Assembly: GCF_014646335.1 (NCBI RefSeq)
Contig: NZ_BMNG01000001.1
Coordinates: 124,001-188,000 of the forward strand
Origin: Streptomyces lasiicapitis
GTDB lineage: Bacteria; Actinomycetota; Actinomycetes; Streptomycetales; Streptomycetaceae
Direction: 5' to 3'
DNA length: 64,000 nucleotides
In this document: positions 10,061 to 21,627 of the stretch, piece by piece
Layout: every line of letters starts with the position of its first letter
Numbering within the stretch: the first letter of the stretch is position 1
Made by a program: the position numbers and the translations under genes
Notes under the pieces: generated by a model
The model's database searches: none
Told to the model about the DNA's origin: nothing
What the model saw: the letters and a program-made list of their open reading frames with translations, nothing else

Positions 10061-10152
10061 CTAGCGGGCCTCCTCGTACACGTACGTCCCGTGGACGCAC
10101 ATCACGTGCAGCGTCTTCTGCGTACTCTGCGTATTCTGCGTCGCGGCCGTCG

Positions 10153-10998
10153 TCACGGCAGCGCCTTGCGGGCGGTCGCGAACCGCGGCCTGTTGTTCAG
10201 GTCGGGGTGGTCGGCGGCGTCCGCCCAGCCCCGCTCCTCCGTGAAGATCCACGGCACTTGGCCGCCCTGCGTGTCCGCGTGCTCGACCACGACGACACCG
10301 CCCGGCCGCAGCAGCCGGTGCGCGGTGCGCTCGATGCCGCGGATCAGGTCGAGGCCGTCCTCGCCGGAGAACAGGGCGAGTTCGGGATCGTAGTCGCGGG
10401 CCTCCGGCGCAACGTACTCCCATTCCGTCAAAGGGATGTACGGGGGGTTGGAGATGACGAGGTCGACCTGGCCGTCGAGTTCGGGGAACGCGTCGCGCGC
10501 GTCGCCCTGACGGAGGTCGACGCGCGATCCCTCGACGTTCTTGCGCGTCCACCGCACCGCGTCCGCGGACAGCTCCACGGCGTGCACGCGCGAGCGCGGC
10601 ACCTCCTGGGCCATGGCGAGGGCGATGGCCCCCGAACCGGTGCACAGGTCCACGATCAGGGGCTCGACGACGTCCATCGCGCGGACCGCGTCTATGGCCC
10701 AGCCGACGACCGACTCGGTCTCCGGGCGTGGCACGAAGACGCCGGGGCCGACCTGGAGCTCCAGGTAGCGGAAGAAGGCGCGCCCCGTGATGTGCTGGAG
10801 CGGTTCACGCGCCTCGCGGCGCGCGATCGTCTCCCAGTAGCGGGCGTCGAAGTCCGCGTCCTTGACGGAGTGCAGCTCGCCCCGCTTCACGCCGTGCACG
10901 AAGGCGGCGAGCTCCTCCGCGTCGTTGCGCGGCGAGGGCACGCCGGCGTCGGCCAGCCGCTGGGTGGCCTGGGCCACTTCCGCGAGCAGCAGGTTCAC
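10153..10998 (-). CDS. prmC: Peptide chain release factor N5-glutamine methyltransferase
   Basis: Methylates the glutamine of the GGQ motif in RF1 and RF2. The 281 residues comprise an N-terminal helical domain (1-75), FVPRPETE, the SAM-binding VDLCTGSGAIALAMA, and the catalytic NPPYIPLTEWE (about residues 183-193). It lies directly after its substrate gene prfA (36-base gap), a widespread arrangement that supports the assignment. The ATG at 10998 is preceded by a purine-rich GGAGGACCAGC. Confidence 0.97.
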   Translation of the reverse strand: MNLLLAEVAQATQRLADAGVPSPRNDAEELAAFVHGVKRGELHSVKDADFDARYWETIARREAREPLQHITGRAFFRYLELQVGPGVFVPRPETESVVGWAIDAVRAMDVVEPLIVDLCTGSGAIALAMAQEVPRSRVHAVELSADAVRWTRKNVEGSRVDLRQGDARDAFPELDGQVDLVISNPPYIPLTEWEYVAPEARDYDPELALFSGEDGLDLIRGIERTAHRLLRPGGVVVVEHADTQGGQVPWIFTEERGWADAADHPDLNNRPRFATARKALP

Positions 10999-11034
10999 GC
11001 TGGTCCTCCGGGGCGGTTCGTACGAACGGTGGGC

Positions 11035-12111
11035 TTACGCGGCGGCGAGCTTCGCGGCGGAGTCCGCGTCGACGCAGGCCTGGATGACGGCGTCGAGATC
11101 GCCGTCGAGCACCTGGTCCAAGTTGTACGCCTTGAAGCCCACGCGGTGGTCGGAGATGCGGTTTTCCGGGAAGTTGTACGTACGGATCTTCTCGGAGCGG
11201 TCGACGGTGCGGACCTGGCTGCGACGGGCGTCCGCCGCTTCCTTCTCCGCCTCCTCCTGAGCCGCGGCGAGAAGCCTGGAGCGCAGGATACGCATCGCCT
11301 GCTCCTTGTTCTGCAGCTGGCTCTTCTCGTTCTGGCAGGAAGCGACGACGCCGGTGGGGATGTGCGTGATGCGCACGGCGGAGTCCGTGGTGTTGACGGA
11401 CTGCCCACCGGGTCCTGAGGAGCGGTAGACGTCGATCCGCAGGTCGTTCGCGTGGATCTCCACGTCGACCTCCTCGGCCTCGGGCGTGACGAGCACACCG
11501 GCCGCGGAGGTGTGGATGCGGCCCTGCGACTCGGTCGAGGGCACACGCTGCACGCGGTGCACGCCGCCCTCGTACTTCAGCCGGGCCCAGACGCCCTGGC
11601 CGGGCTCGGTGGCGCCCTGGCCGCCCTTGGTCTTCACGGCGACCTGGACGTCCTTGTAGCCGCCCAGCTCGGACTCGGTGGCGTCGATGATCTCGGTCTT
11701 CCAGCCGACGCGCTCGGCGTACCGCAGATACATGCGAAGGAGGTCGCCCGCGAACAGCGCCGACTCGTCGCCGCCCGCGCCCGCCTTGACCTCGAGGATG
11801 ACGTCCTTGTCGTCGCTGGGGTCACGCGGCACGAGCAGCAGGCGCAGCTTCTCGGTGACCACGTCGCGCTGCTCGGCCAGCTCCTTGACCTCGGCGGCGA
11901 AGTCCGGGTCGTCGGCGGCGAACTCGCGCGCGGTGTCGATGTCCTCACCGAGCTGCTTCCAGCTGCGGTACGTCGCCACGATCGGGGTCAGCTCGGCGTA
12001 GCGCTTGTTGAGCTTGCGCGCGTTGGCCTGATCCGCGTGGACCGACGGGTCGGCGAGCTTCTTCTCCAGATCGGCGTGCTCGCCGATCAGTTCCTCGACC
12101 GCCTCGAACAT
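11035..12111 (-). CDS. prfA: Peptide chain release factor 1
   Basis: RF1 recognises UAA and UAG and triggers peptide release. The protein has 358 residues, the normal length, beginning [18 protein letters not shown]. The peptidyl-transferase-centre loop is [16 protein letters not shown] with GGQ near residues 233-235. The frame is open far upstream of ATG 12111, but that part lies over rpmE in another frame and is not coding. Stop is TAA. The gene overlaps nothing and is followed by prmC. Confidence 0.97.
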   Translation of the reverse strand: MFEAVEELIGEHADLEKKLADPSVHADQANARKLNKRYAELTPIVATYRSWKQLGEDIDTAREFAADDPDFAAEVKELAEQRDVVTEKLRLLLVPRDPSDDKDVILEVKAGAGGDESALFAGDLLRMYLRYAERVGWKTEIIDATESELGGYKDVQVAVKTKGGQGATEPGQGVWARLKYEGGVHRVQRVPSTESQGRIHTSAAGVLVTPEAEEVDVEIHANDLRIDVYRSSGPGGQSVNTTDSAVRITHIPTGVVASCQNEKSQLQNKEQAMRILRSRLLAAAQEEAEKEAADARRSQVRTVDRSEKIRTYNFPENRISDHRVGFKAYNLDQVLDGDLDAVIQACVDADSAAKLAAA

Positions 12112-12173
12112 CTTCGGGCTCCTGGTTTCTGCGTGATGCGTGAAGGTGCTGCGGGACCTGCGGGACGGCAAAC

Positions 12174-12214
12174 GCCGGTCCCGGCCGCCCGGTGCGGGGC
12201 GGCCGGAGACCGGC
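12174..12214 (-). terminator. Strong hairpin downstream of rpmE
   Basis: Inverted repeat GCCGGTC-CCGGCCGCCC with its complement, 17 paired bases, one bulged A and a 6-base loop. It lies 12 bases beyond the rpmE stop and before prfA. There is no U-run, as is usual for Streptomyces terminators. It may reduce rpmE-prfA read-through. Confidence 0.75.
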
Positions 12215-12226
12215 GCAGGTGGCTCG

Positions 12227-12451
12227 CTACTTGTTGGCGGAGCCGGCAGCCTTGCCGAAGCGGGCCTCGAAGCGGGCCACACGGCCACCGGTGTCGAGGA
12301 TCTTCTGCTTGCCCGTGTAGAACGGGTGGCACTCGGAGCAGACCTCGGCCCGGACGGTGCCGGACGCGATGGTGCTACGGGTGGTGAACGACGCGCCACA
12401 GGTGCAGCTGACCTGCGTCTCGACGTACTCGGGGTGGATGTCGCGCTTCAA
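12227..12451 (-). CDS. rpmE: 50S ribosomal protein L31 (zinc-binding type)
   Basis: Ribosomal protein of 74 residues, beginning [16 protein letters not shown]. Four cysteines (CTC near 16-18 and CSEC near 36-39) make it the zinc-ribbon (C+) form rather than the zinc-independent paralogue that streptomycetes carry elsewhere under Zur control. The start is TTG at 12451 with AGGAG about six bases upstream. A longer frame in the same phase exists, but the ribosome-binding site and family length fix this start. Confidence 0.96.
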   Translation of the reverse strand: MKRDIHPEYVETQVSCTCGASFTTRSTIASGTVRAEVCSECHPFYTGKQKILDTGGRVARFEARFGKAAGSANK

Positions 12452-12545
12452 GGTGTCTCCTAGTTTCGGGAGGGCGCCGGGTCGCAATCGCGGGGTGCGG
12501 GTGCGTGAACCGGGGCCGACGTACCAGTCTGCCAGGACTGGTCGC
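12452..12545 (-). promoter_or_regulatory. rpmE: rpmE 5' leader, candidate L31 autoregulatory RNA
   Basis: The leader contains a hairpin CCAGTC-ctggca-GACTGG (12524-12541) followed by GGTACGTCGGCCCCGGTTCA and then the TTG start. Actinobacterial rpmE leaders are known in the literature to carry structured L31 leader motifs. This stretch has the right position and a hairpin, but a covariance-model match was not tested. Confidence 0.4.
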
Positions 12546-12558
12546 ATCTGCCCAAACC

Positions 12559-12592
12559 GGGGTCGGCCCGGAAGTATTCCCGGACCGACCCC
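12559..12592 (-). terminator. Hairpin between LCP gene and rpmE
   Basis: Stem GGGGTCGG/CCGACCCC with an inner CCGG/CCGG pairing. It is 38 bases beyond the LCP stop and upstream of rpmE, so it probably ends the LCP transcript. Confidence 0.65.
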
Positions 12593-12630
12593 GGAGGGGT
12601 ATGTCTGCGCGGCCTGCGCGCCCGCAGGGG

Positions 12631-13755
12631 TCAGTCGCTGGTGACGACCTTGCCCGCGGCGCCCTTGTCGCCCGCGGACTTGTCGGTGGCCGACTTCGGG
12701 ATGGGCTTGTCCGCCTTGAGGGCGTCCCAGACCTGCTGGTCGGCCTCTTCGAGGGGAATGACGCGGTTGCGGTCCGCCGGGTCGTACTCGACGGGCAGCG
12801 TGACCATCTTCATGGCACCGGAGCCGATGCCCTTGAGGCCGTTGGCGAAGCTCGCCAGGTCCTTGACCGAGTCCAGGTCGGAGTCGGTGGTGATGGCGCT
12901 GGTCGAGGAGTCCGCGAGGTCGTAGAGCTTCTTCGGGTTGCCGAAGAGGTTGATGTCCTTGACCTGGTTCATCAGGGCCTTGATGAAGGCCTGCTGGAGC
13001 TGGATGCGGCCGAGGTCGCTGCCGTCGCCGACGCCGTGCCTCGTGCGGACGAGACCGAGGGCCTGCTCGCCGTTGAGGGTGTGGGAGCCCGCGGGCAGGT
13101 CGAGGTGGCTGTCCTTGTCCTTGATCGGCTGCTTGGTGGTGATGTCCACGCCGCCGAGGGTGTCGATGAGCTTCTTGAAGCCCGTGAAGTCGACCTCCAC
13201 GTAGTGGTCCATGCGGATGCCGGACATCTTCTCGACGGTCTTCACGGCACAGGCCGGGCCGCCCACCTCGTACGCCGTGTTGAACATCTGGCGCTCGCCG
13301 CCCGGGTCCACCTTGCCGTCGCCGTCCTTGACCGCGCACTCGGGCCGGGTGATGAGGGTGTCCCTGGGTATGGAGACGACGCTCGCCTTCTTGTGGCCCT
13401 TGTAGACGTGCACGATCATCGCCGTGTCGGAGCGGGCCGCGCCCTCGTCCTTGCCGTACTTCCCGTTCTTGCCGGAGCGCGAGTCGGAGCCGAGGACGAG
13501 GATGTCCTGGGAGCCGTTGTCGACGTCCAGGGGGCGGTCCGTGCCGAGCGCGGCGTTGATGTCGACGCCCTTGATGTTGCCGTTGAGCTTGAAGTACACG
13601 TAGCCGAGGCCGGTGCCTCCGAGGACGACCACGGCCGCGGCGGACCACGCCGTGATGACGAGCGCCTTCTTGCGCTTGCTGCGCGGCTTGCGACGCCGGC
13701 CGCGCTTGCCGCGGTGCTTCGGCGTCGCGTCGGCGGGGCTGCTCTCGTCGGTCAT
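12631..13755 (-). CDS. LytR-CpsA-Psr (LCP) family wall glycopolymer ligase
   Basis: LCP enzymes transfer undecaprenyl-linked glycopolymers to peptidoglycan. This 374-residue protein has a basic N-terminal tail ([17 protein letters not shown]), one membrane anchor at about 31-53, and an extracytoplasmic LCP domain. Domain signs are [21 protein letters not shown] (the conserved Arg/Asp pair), [19 protein letters not shown] and [11 protein letters not shown] charged low-complexity tail ends the protein. GAGGAG lies four bases before the ATG. It could act with the WecA-type transferase in the same neighbourhood. Confidence 0.94.
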   Translation of the reverse strand: MTDESSPADATPKHRGKRGRRRKPRSKRKKALVITAWSAAAVVVLGGTGLGYVYFKLNGNIKGVDINAALGTDRPLDVDNGSQDILVLGSDSRSGKNGKYGKDEGAARSDTAMIVHVYKGHKKASVVSIPRDTLITRPECAVKDGDGKVDPGGERQMFNTAYEVGGPACAVKTVEKMSGIRMDHYVEVDFTGFKKLIDTLGGVDITTKQPIKDKDSHLDLPAGSHTLNGEQALGLVRTRHGVGDGSDLGRIQLQQAFIKALMNQVKDINLFGNPKKLYDLADSSTSAITTDSDLDSVKDLASFANGLKGIGSGAMKMVTLPVEYDPADRNRVIPLEEADQQVWDALKADKPIPKSATDKSAGDKGAAGKVVTSD

Positions 13756-14040
13756 GCCGCTCCTCAGTCCTCGTCGGTCGGGTACCCCCTGCGTTCAGGG
13801 CCAGGCATTGGCTTTTCGTCAATTGTCAGACGTGGAAACCGAAAGAAGGGTTGCATAGCACCCTGTGTGCGCCCTGGGGTCCGACCGTTACGCAGCGTGC
13901 GGTTCGTCTAGTACTTTTGGCCCCCCACCTGCGGTTTCTCACACAGCAGCGCTACCGCCAGTGACCGTAAGAAACTCTTATCCGTGTGGGCAAGGTCTCT
14001 CGGCGGGACCCGGCGCCGCATGCGGCCCTCCACGGCATGC
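13756..14040. promoter_or_regulatory. Gap between rho and the LCP gene; LCP upstream region
   Basis: About 285 bases without a gene, upstream of the LCP gene. Contains an AT-richer part near 13800-13860. On the minus strand GAAC and a downstream TC are spaced 17 bases apart within 13880-13910, loosely resembling an envelope-stress ECF sigma-factor promoter. No confident promoter call is made. Confidence 0.35.
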
Positions 14041-14082
14041 GGAAGGGGCCGGTCCCGTCGAATGACGGGACCGGCCCCTTCC
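14041..14082 (-). terminator. Perfect 19-bp hairpin downstream of rho
   Basis: GGAAGGGGCCGGTCCCGTC, a four-base loop (gaat), then the exact complement. It begins 31 bases beyond the rho stop. It is the strongest intrinsic-terminator-like structure seen in the window and should end the rho transcript. Confidence 0.9.
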
Positions 14083-14112
14083 GGTCAGCCCGCTCTAGGC
14101 GCCCACGCCAGA

Positions 14113-16179
<2,067 letters not shown>

Positions 16180-16563
16180 GAAGGGTCCTTCCCTGGAGCG
16201 GACGTCGGCCTGTCTGGCTCGGCGACCGGTTGTGCTGTCCGGCGGTCCTTGGTGTGTGGACCGTGCCGGGGCGGTAGTCCGCCAACGCGGCGGAAGAGTT
16301 CACAGATGTGGCGATTCCCTGTGCCAGGCCACTGAGGTGCGGTGGTCACTCGGCAGGGTCACGCCGGTTCCGGAGCGTGCTCGACACTGCTCAGTGCAGG
16401 GCACAGAGCGGTTTTGGAGGCTCCCGGAAGGATGGATGTCCCGGACGGGGACACAAAGCACCTCGCCATGGTGGGGTCGGGTGCAGACTTGAGGTTAACA
16501 CTACCGGATCCAACAAACATTCCCCCTCTCCAAATCCGGACACCGCGTGTGTGCCGCTCCCGC
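16180..16563 (-). promoter_or_regulatory. rho leader and promoter region
   Basis: 384 bases without a gene between thrB and rho. The segment 16490-16540 is AT-rich for this genome (TTAACACTACCGGATCCAAC on the plus strand) and is the likely rho promoter, which would give a leader of about 300 bases. Long leaders are common for rho because of autoregulation. No thrB terminator hairpin was recognised. Confidence 0.4.
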
Positions 16564-17481
16564 TCAGGGCGCAAGCGGCAGCACGCTCGCTCCGGTGGCG
16601 TCGAGCGCAAGGCGATTGGCCGCCCAGCCCTCCCCCGCCAGTCGTGCGACCTTGTCGGCCGCACTGTCTCGGGCCAGCGCGAGGACCGTGGGCCCCGCGC
16701 CGGAGATCACCGCGGGCACTCCGTCCGCGCGCAGCCGCTCCACCAGGGCGGCGCTCTCCGGCATCGCCGGGGCGCGGTACTCCTGGTGCAGGCGGTCCTC
16801 GGTGGCGGGCAGCAGCAGCTCGGGGCGCCTGGTCAGGGCCTCGACGAGCAGGGCCGCCCGGCCCGCGTTGGCGGCCGCGTCCACGTGCGGGACGGTGCGC
16901 GGCAGCAGTCCGCGGGCGGTTTCGGTGAGCACCGGCTTTCCGGGGACGAAAACCACCGGAACGATGGAATCAGCGGGTTCCATCCTGATGGCGCGCGCCG
17001 CGGAGCCGTCCATCCAGGACAGCGTGAAGCCGCCGAGCAGGCAGGCCGCGACGTTGTCGGGGTGGCCCTCGATCTCGGTGGCGAGCTCAAGGAGCGCGGC
17101 GTCGTCGAGCCTGCTGTCGCCGCCTATGGTCACCGCGCGCGCGGCGACGATGCCGGCGCAGATGGCGGCGGAGGAGGAGCCGAGGCCGCGGCCGTGCGGG
17201 ATGCGGTTGGCGCAGACGATCTCCAGGCCGCGCGGCTGTCCGCCGAGCAGGTCGAAGGCGGTCCGCAGGGAGCGGACGAGGAGATGCGACTCGTCGCGCG
17301 GCAGGGTCTCGCTGCCCTCGCCGGCGATGTCGATGTGCAGCCCGGAGTCGGCGACGCGGACCACCACGTCGTCGTAGAGCCCCAGCGACAGGCCCAGGGC
17401 GTCGAAGCCCGGGCCGAGGTTTGCGCTGGTGGCGGGTACGCGCACCCTGACGGCGGCGGCGCGGAACGCGGGACCGGCCAT
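16564..17481 (-). CDS. thrB: Homoserine kinase
   Basis: GHMP-family kinase that phosphorylates homoserine, the step before threonine synthase. There are 305 residues from ATG 17481 (MAGPAFRAAAVRVRVPAT). Family signs are PATSANLGPGFDALGLSL near the start, the ATP-binding PHGRGLGSSSAAICAG (about 95-110), EIEGHPDNVAACLLGG, and the C-terminal VISGAGPTVLAL. AAGGAG lies 13 bases upstream of the ATG, rather far, but no alternative start codon exists nearer. It follows thrC by about 255 bases. Confidence 0.96.
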   Translation of the reverse strand: MAGPAFRAAAVRVRVPATSANLGPGFDALGLSLGLYDDVVVRVADSGLHIDIAGEGSETLPRDESHLLVRSLRTAFDLLGGQPRGLEIVCANRIPHGRGLGSSSAAICAGIVAARAVTIGGDSRLDDAALLELATEIEGHPDNVAACLLGGFTLSWMDGSAARAIRMEPADSIVPVVFVPGKPVLTETARGLLPRTVPHVDAAANAGRAALLVEALTRRPELLLPATEDRLHQEYRAPAMPESAALVERLRADGVPAVISGAGPTVLALARDSAADKVARLAGEGWAANRLALDATGASVLPLAP

Positions 17482-17736
17482 CGCTCGATGACTCTCCTTG
17501 AGCTGCGATCTGTGGAGGACTTGCCGCCCCGACCAGCACTCGGCCGACGAGAAACGGCAGCACCCGGGAGCCGCCTCTGCGGACGGCACCGTGGCATATG
17601 CGGCGGCATATGCGGGGTGGGTTGGCTACAGCCTATCGAAGGAAGGTTCTGCGGCGACATAGGGCGCACAGGAGGCGCACGATGCGTGTCGCGAGCCCCC
17701 TGTGCACCCCCTGTGGGGAGTTGGGACGTTTGGGCG

Positions 17737-18795
17737 TTACGCCAGGCCGAGGCGCTCGGCCGCGGCGGCCGCGTCGACCGGGACCGTGACCGGCTGCGGG
17801 GCGCCCGCGACGGCCCAGTCCGGGTCCTTGAGGCCGTTGCCCGTGACCGTGCAGACGATGCGCTGGCCCCTGTCGACCTTGCCCTGTTCGGCGGCCTTCA
17901 GCAGACCGGCCACGGACGCGGCGGACGCGGGCTCGACGAAGACACCCTCCTGGGACGCCAACAGCTTGTAGGCGCGCAGGATCTCACGGTCCGTCACCTC
18001 GTCGATGAAGCCGCCCGACTCGTCGCGCGCGGCGAGCGCGTGCTGCCACGACGCGGGGTTGCCGATGCGAATCGCGGTGGCGATCGTCGAGGGGTCCTTG
18101 ACGACCTCGCCGCGCACGATGGGCGCCGAACCGGAGGCCTGGAAGCCCCACATGCGCGGGGTGCGCGTCGACACCGAGTCGGCCGCGTACTCCTTGTAGC
18201 CCTTCCAGTAGGCCGTGATGTTGCCCGCGTTGCCGACCGGCAGGACGTGGATGTCGGGCGCGTCGCCGAGGGCGTCGACGATCTCGAAGGAGGCCGTCTT
18301 CTGGCCCTCGATGCGGAACGGGTTGACCGAATTGACCAGCGCCACCGGGTAGTTCTCGGAGAGCCCGCGCGCGAGGTTCAGGCAGTCGTCGAAGTTCCCG
18401 TCGACCTGGAGGATCTTCGAGCCGTAGACGAGCGCCTGGCCCATCTTGCCGAGGGCGATCTTGCCCTGGGGCACGAGGACCGCGCAGACCATTCCCGCGC
18501 GTACGGCGTAGGCGGCGGCCGAGGCCGACGTGTTGCCGGTGGAGGCGCAGATGACTGCCTTCGCGCCCTCCTCCTTGGCCTTGGTGATCGCCATGGTCAT
18601 GCCGCGGTCCTTGAAGGACCCCGTCGGGTTGGCGCCCTCGACCTTGAGGTGGACCTCGCAGCCGGTGCGCTCGGAGAGCACCTGCGCGGGCACGAGCGGC
18701 GTGCCGCCCTCGCGGAGCGTCACGACCGGCGTGGTGTCGGAGACCGGGAGACGGTCCCGGTACTCCTCGATGATTCCGCGCCACTGGTGGGTCAT
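17737..18795 (-). CDS. thrC: Threonine synthase
   Basis: PLP enzyme converting O-phosphohomoserine to threonine. The 352 residues match the compact class found in actinobacteria. The PLP lysine is in [11 protein letters not shown] (Lys near residue 60); [17 protein letters not shown] and [16 protein letters not shown] form the phosphate-binding loop. It starts seven bases after the hom stop, which implies co-transcription with hom. Confidence 0.97.
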   Translation of the reverse strand: MTHQWRGIIEEYRDRLPVSDTTPVVTLREGGTPLVPAQVLSERTGCEVHLKVEGANPTGSFKDRGMTMAITKAKEEGAKAVICASTGNTSASAAAYAVRAGMVCAVLVPQGKIALGKMGQALVYGSKILQVDGNFDDCLNLARGLSENYPVALVNSVNPFRIEGQKTASFEIVDALGDAPDIHVLPVGNAGNITAYWKGYKEYAADSVSTRTPRMWGFQASGSAPIVRGEVVKDPSTIATAIRIGNPASWQHALAARDESGGFIDEVTDREILRAYKLLASQEGVFVEPASAASVAGLLKAAEQGKVDRGQRIVCTVTGNGLKDPDWAVAGAPQPVTVPVDAAAAAERLGLA

Positions 18796-18801
18796 TGCTG
18801 C

Positions 18802-20091
18802 TTACTCCCCTTCAACCCGCATGATGCTGGCGACACCACGCACGGTGTCGAGATTGCGCAGCGCCTCGACGGTGCCGCTGAGGGCGGCGTCGGGCGCGCG
18901 GTGGGTGACGACGACGAGGGACGCCTCGCCGTCCTTGACCGTCTGACGGACCGTGTCGATCGATACGCCGTGCTCGGCGAAGACCGTCGCGACCTGGGCG
19001 AGAACACCCGGCTTGTCGGCCACGTCGAGGCTGATGTGGTACCGCGTGACGACCTCGCCCATGGGGCTCACGGGCAGCTGGGTGTACGCGGAGTCGCCGG
19101 GTCCGGTGGCCTCGCCGAGCTTGTTGCGGCAGACCGCGACGAGGTCGCCGAGGACGGCGGACGCGGTGGGCGCGCCGCCCGCGCCGGGGCCGTAGAACAT
19201 CAGCTGTCCTGCGGCCTCGGCCTCCACGAAGACGGCGTTGTACGCCTCGCGGACCGATGCCAGCGGGTGGCTGAGCGGAATCATCGCGGGGTGCACGCGG
19301 GCGGTGACGGACCCGCCGTCGGCGGCCCGCTCGCAGATGGCGAGCAGCTTGATGGTGCAGCCCATGCGCTTCGCGGACGCGAAGTCGGCGCCGGTGACCT
19401 CGGTCATGCCCTCGCGGTAGACGTCGTCGAGGCGCACCCGGGTGTGGAAGGCGATGCCGGCGAGGATCGCGGCCTTGGCGGCGGCGTCGAAGCCCTCGAC
19501 GTCGGCGGTCGGGTCGGCCTCCGCGTACCCGAGGGCGGTGGCCTCGTCGAGTGCCTCCTGGTAGCCGGCGCCCGTGGAGTCCATCTTGTCGAGGATGAAG
19601 TTCGTGGTGCCGTTCACGATGCCGAGCACGCGGTTGACCTTGTCGCCTGCCAGCGACTCGCGCAGCGGCCTGATCAGCGGAATCGCTCCGGCGACCGCCG
19701 CCTCGTAGTAGAGGTCGCGGCCGTGCTGCTCGGCCGCGGCGTGCAGGGCGGCGCCGTCCTGGGCGATCAGCGCCTTGTTCGCGGAGACCACGGACGCGCC
19801 GTGCTCGAAGGCGGTGGTGATGAGGGTGCGGGCGGGCTCGATGCCGCCGATGACCTCGACGACGACGTCGATGTCGCCGCGTTTCACGAGCGCGGTGGCG
19901 TCCGTCGTCACGAGCGCCGGGTCGATGCCCTCGCGCACCTTGGAGGGGCGGCGGACGGCGACCCCGGCGAGCTCCACCGGGGCGCCGATCCTCGCTGTGA
20001 GGTCGTCGGCGTGCGTCGTCATGATGCGCGCCACCTCTGAGCCGACAACCCCACAGCCCAGCAGCGCCACCTTCAGCGGACGCGTACGCAT
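18802..20091 (-). CDS. hom: Homoserine dehydrogenase
   Basis: NAD(P)H-dependent reduction of aspartate semialdehyde to homoserine, the branch point to threonine and methionine. About 429 residues: Rossmann motif LLGCGVVGSEVARIM (residues 9-23), ANKALIAQDG, EAAVAGAIPLIRPLRES and GIVNGTTNFIL, then a C-terminal ACT domain (KPGVLAQVATVFAEHGVSI) for threonine feedback. Two adjacent ATGs (20094 and 20091) exist; the second is better spaced from GAGG. Part of a lysA-hom-thrC-thrB run on the minus strand. Confidence 0.97.
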   Translation of the reverse strand: MRTRPLKVALLGCGVVGSEVARIMTTHADDLTARIGAPVELAGVAVRRPSKVREGIDPALVTTDATALVKRGDIDVVVEVIGGIEPARTLITTAFEHGASVVSANKALIAQDGAALHAAAEQHGRDLYYEAAVAGAIPLIRPLRESLAGDKVNRVLGIVNGTTNFILDKMDSTGAGYQEALDEATALGYAEADPTADVEGFDAAAKAAILAGIAFHTRVRLDDVYREGMTEVTGADFASAKRMGCTIKLLAICERAADGGSVTARVHPAMIPLSHPLASVREAYNAVFVEAEAAGQLMFYGPGAGGAPTASAVLGDLVAVCRNKLGEATGPGDSAYTQLPVSPMGEVVTRYHISLDVADKPGVLAQVATVFAEHGVSIDTVRQTVKDGEASLVVVTHRAPDAALSGTVEALRNLDTVRGVASIMRVEGE

Positions 20092-20213
20092 CATCCGACC
20101 TCGTTTCCTTCTCCAACTGCGGTGGGACCAGTCTCACCCACCGGTACGGTGTTTCTGACCAAAGTCCGGATCGTGAGACATGTATTTCACGAGCCGGTGT
20201 TGCAGTGGGCCTG

Positions 20214-21605
20214 TCAGCCCACGTCCAGACGGAGCAGGTCCTCCTCCGTCTCGCGTCGCACGATGACGCGGCCCGCGCCGTCGTTGACCGCGACGACCGG
20301 CGGCCGCAGCGCGTGGTTGTAGTTGCTCGCCATGGAGCGGCAGTACGCGCCGGTCGCGGGCACGGCGATCAGGTCGCCGGGCGCGAGGTCGGCGGGCAGG
20401 AAGGCGTCACGCACGACGATGTCGCCGCTCTCACAGTGCTTGCCGACCACGCGGACGAGCATCGGCTCCGCGTCGGACGACCGGGACACGAGGGCGACGC
20501 TGTACTCGGCGTCGTACAGCGCCGTGCGGATGTTGTCCGACATGCCGCCGTCCACGGAGACGTACGTACGCAGCCCCTCCAGGGGCTTGATGGTGCCGAC
20601 CTCGTACAGCGTGAAGGCGGTCGGACCGACGATGGCGCGGCCCGGCTCGACGGAGATGCGGGGCGTGCGGAGCTTGGAGGCCGCGCACTCGCGGGTGACG
20701 ATCTCGCGCAGCGACTTGGCGATGTCGTGCGGCTCGGCGGGGTCGTCGTCCGAGGTGTACGCGATGCCGAGGCCGCCGCCGAGGTCGATCTCGGGCAGCT
20801 CGACGCCGTGCTCGTCACGGATCTCGGCGAGCAGCGACACCACGCGCCGGGCCGCCACCTCGAACCCGGCGGTGTCGAAGATCTGCGAGCCGATGTGGCT
20901 GTGGATGCCGACGAGCTCCAGGCCGTCGAGCTTCAGCGCGCGCCGCACGGCCTCGGCGGCCTCTCCCCCGGCGAGCCCGATGCCGAACTTCTGGTCCTCG
21001 TGGGCGGTGGCGATGAACTCGTGGGTGTGCGCCTCGACGCCGACGGTCACGCGGATCTGTACGCGCTGGCGCTTGCCGAGCCGGTCGGCGATGTGGGCGA
21101 CGCGCACGATCTCCTGGAAGGAGTCGAGCACGATGTGGCCGACGCCCGCGGCGACGGCGCGCTCGATCTCCTCGGGCGTCTTGTTGTTGCCGTGCAAGGC
21201 GATGCGCTCGGCGGGCATGCCGGCGTCCAGCGCGGTGGTCAGCTCGCCGGCGGAGCACACGTCGAGGTTGAGCCCCTCCTCGTGCAGCCACCGCACGACG
21301 GCGCGCGACAGGAACGCCTTGCCCGCGTAGAACACGTCGGCGTCCGTCCCGAAGGCGTCGCGCCAGGCCTGGCAGCGGGCGCGGAAGTCGGCCTCGTCGA
21401 GGAAGTACGCGGGCGTGCCGAACTCCTCGGCGAGCCGGGTCACCTCGATGCCGCCGACGGTGACCGTGCCGTCGGCGGTGCGGGTGACGGTCTGCGACCA
21501 GACCTTGGGGTCGAGCGCGTTGAGGTCGGTGGGCGGCGCGGAGTAGTGACCCTCGGGAAGGACGTCTCCGTGGCGGGGGCCTGCGGGGTGGGCGGAACGG
21601 CTCAT
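20214..21605 (-). CDS. lysA: Diaminopimelate decarboxylase
   Basis: Last step of lysine synthesis: meso-diaminopimelate to lysine and CO2. The 463 residues have a fold-type III PLP barrel, with the PLP lysine in DVFYAGKAFLSR (about residue 93). Other conserved parts are LDVCSAGELTTALDAG, GIHSHIGSQIFD and VEPGRAIVG. The GESCD-type motif appears as VVGKHCESGDI. ATG 21605 is chosen from family length. A 22-base gap separates it from nrtL upstream, so the two are probably co-transcribed. Confidence 0.97.
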   Translation of the reverse strand: MSRSAHPAGPRHGDVLPEGHYSAPPTDLNALDPKVWSQTVTRTADGTVTVGGIEVTRLAEEFGTPAYFLDEADFRARCQAWRDAFGTDADVFYAGKAFLSRAVVRWLHEEGLNLDVCSAGELTTALDAGMPAERIALHGNNKTPEEIERAVAAGVGHIVLDSFQEIVRVAHIADRLGKRQRVQIRVTVGVEAHTHEFIATAHEDQKFGIGLAGGEAAEAVRRALKLDGLELVGIHSHIGSQIFDTAGFEVAARRVVSLLAEIRDEHGVELPEIDLGGGLGIAYTSDDDPAEPHDIAKSLREIVTRECAASKLRTPRISVEPGRAIVGPTAFTLYEVGTIKPLEGLRTYVSVDGGMSDNIRTALYDAEYSVALVSRSSDAEPMLVRVVGKHCESGDIVVRDAFLPADLAPGDLIAVPATGAYCRSMASNYNHALRPPVVAVNDGAGRVIVRRETEEDLLRLDVG

Positions 21606-21627
21606 GGCTCTTCTGACTCTTCTCGTC

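Noticed and set aside
13870..13910. SigE-type promoter before the LCP gene
   Set aside because: A GAAC and a TC at about 17 bases spacing are too little evidence in GC-rich DNA.
17590..17620. Short direct repeat GGCATATGCG between thrC and thrB
   Set aside because: Only two 10-base copies; no clear role and easily due to chance.
16342..20040. A 1232-codon open frame on the plus strand
   Set aside because: It lies antisense to thrB, thrC and hom, has extreme Arg/Gly/Asp composition, and no recognisable domain. It is a product of high GC content.
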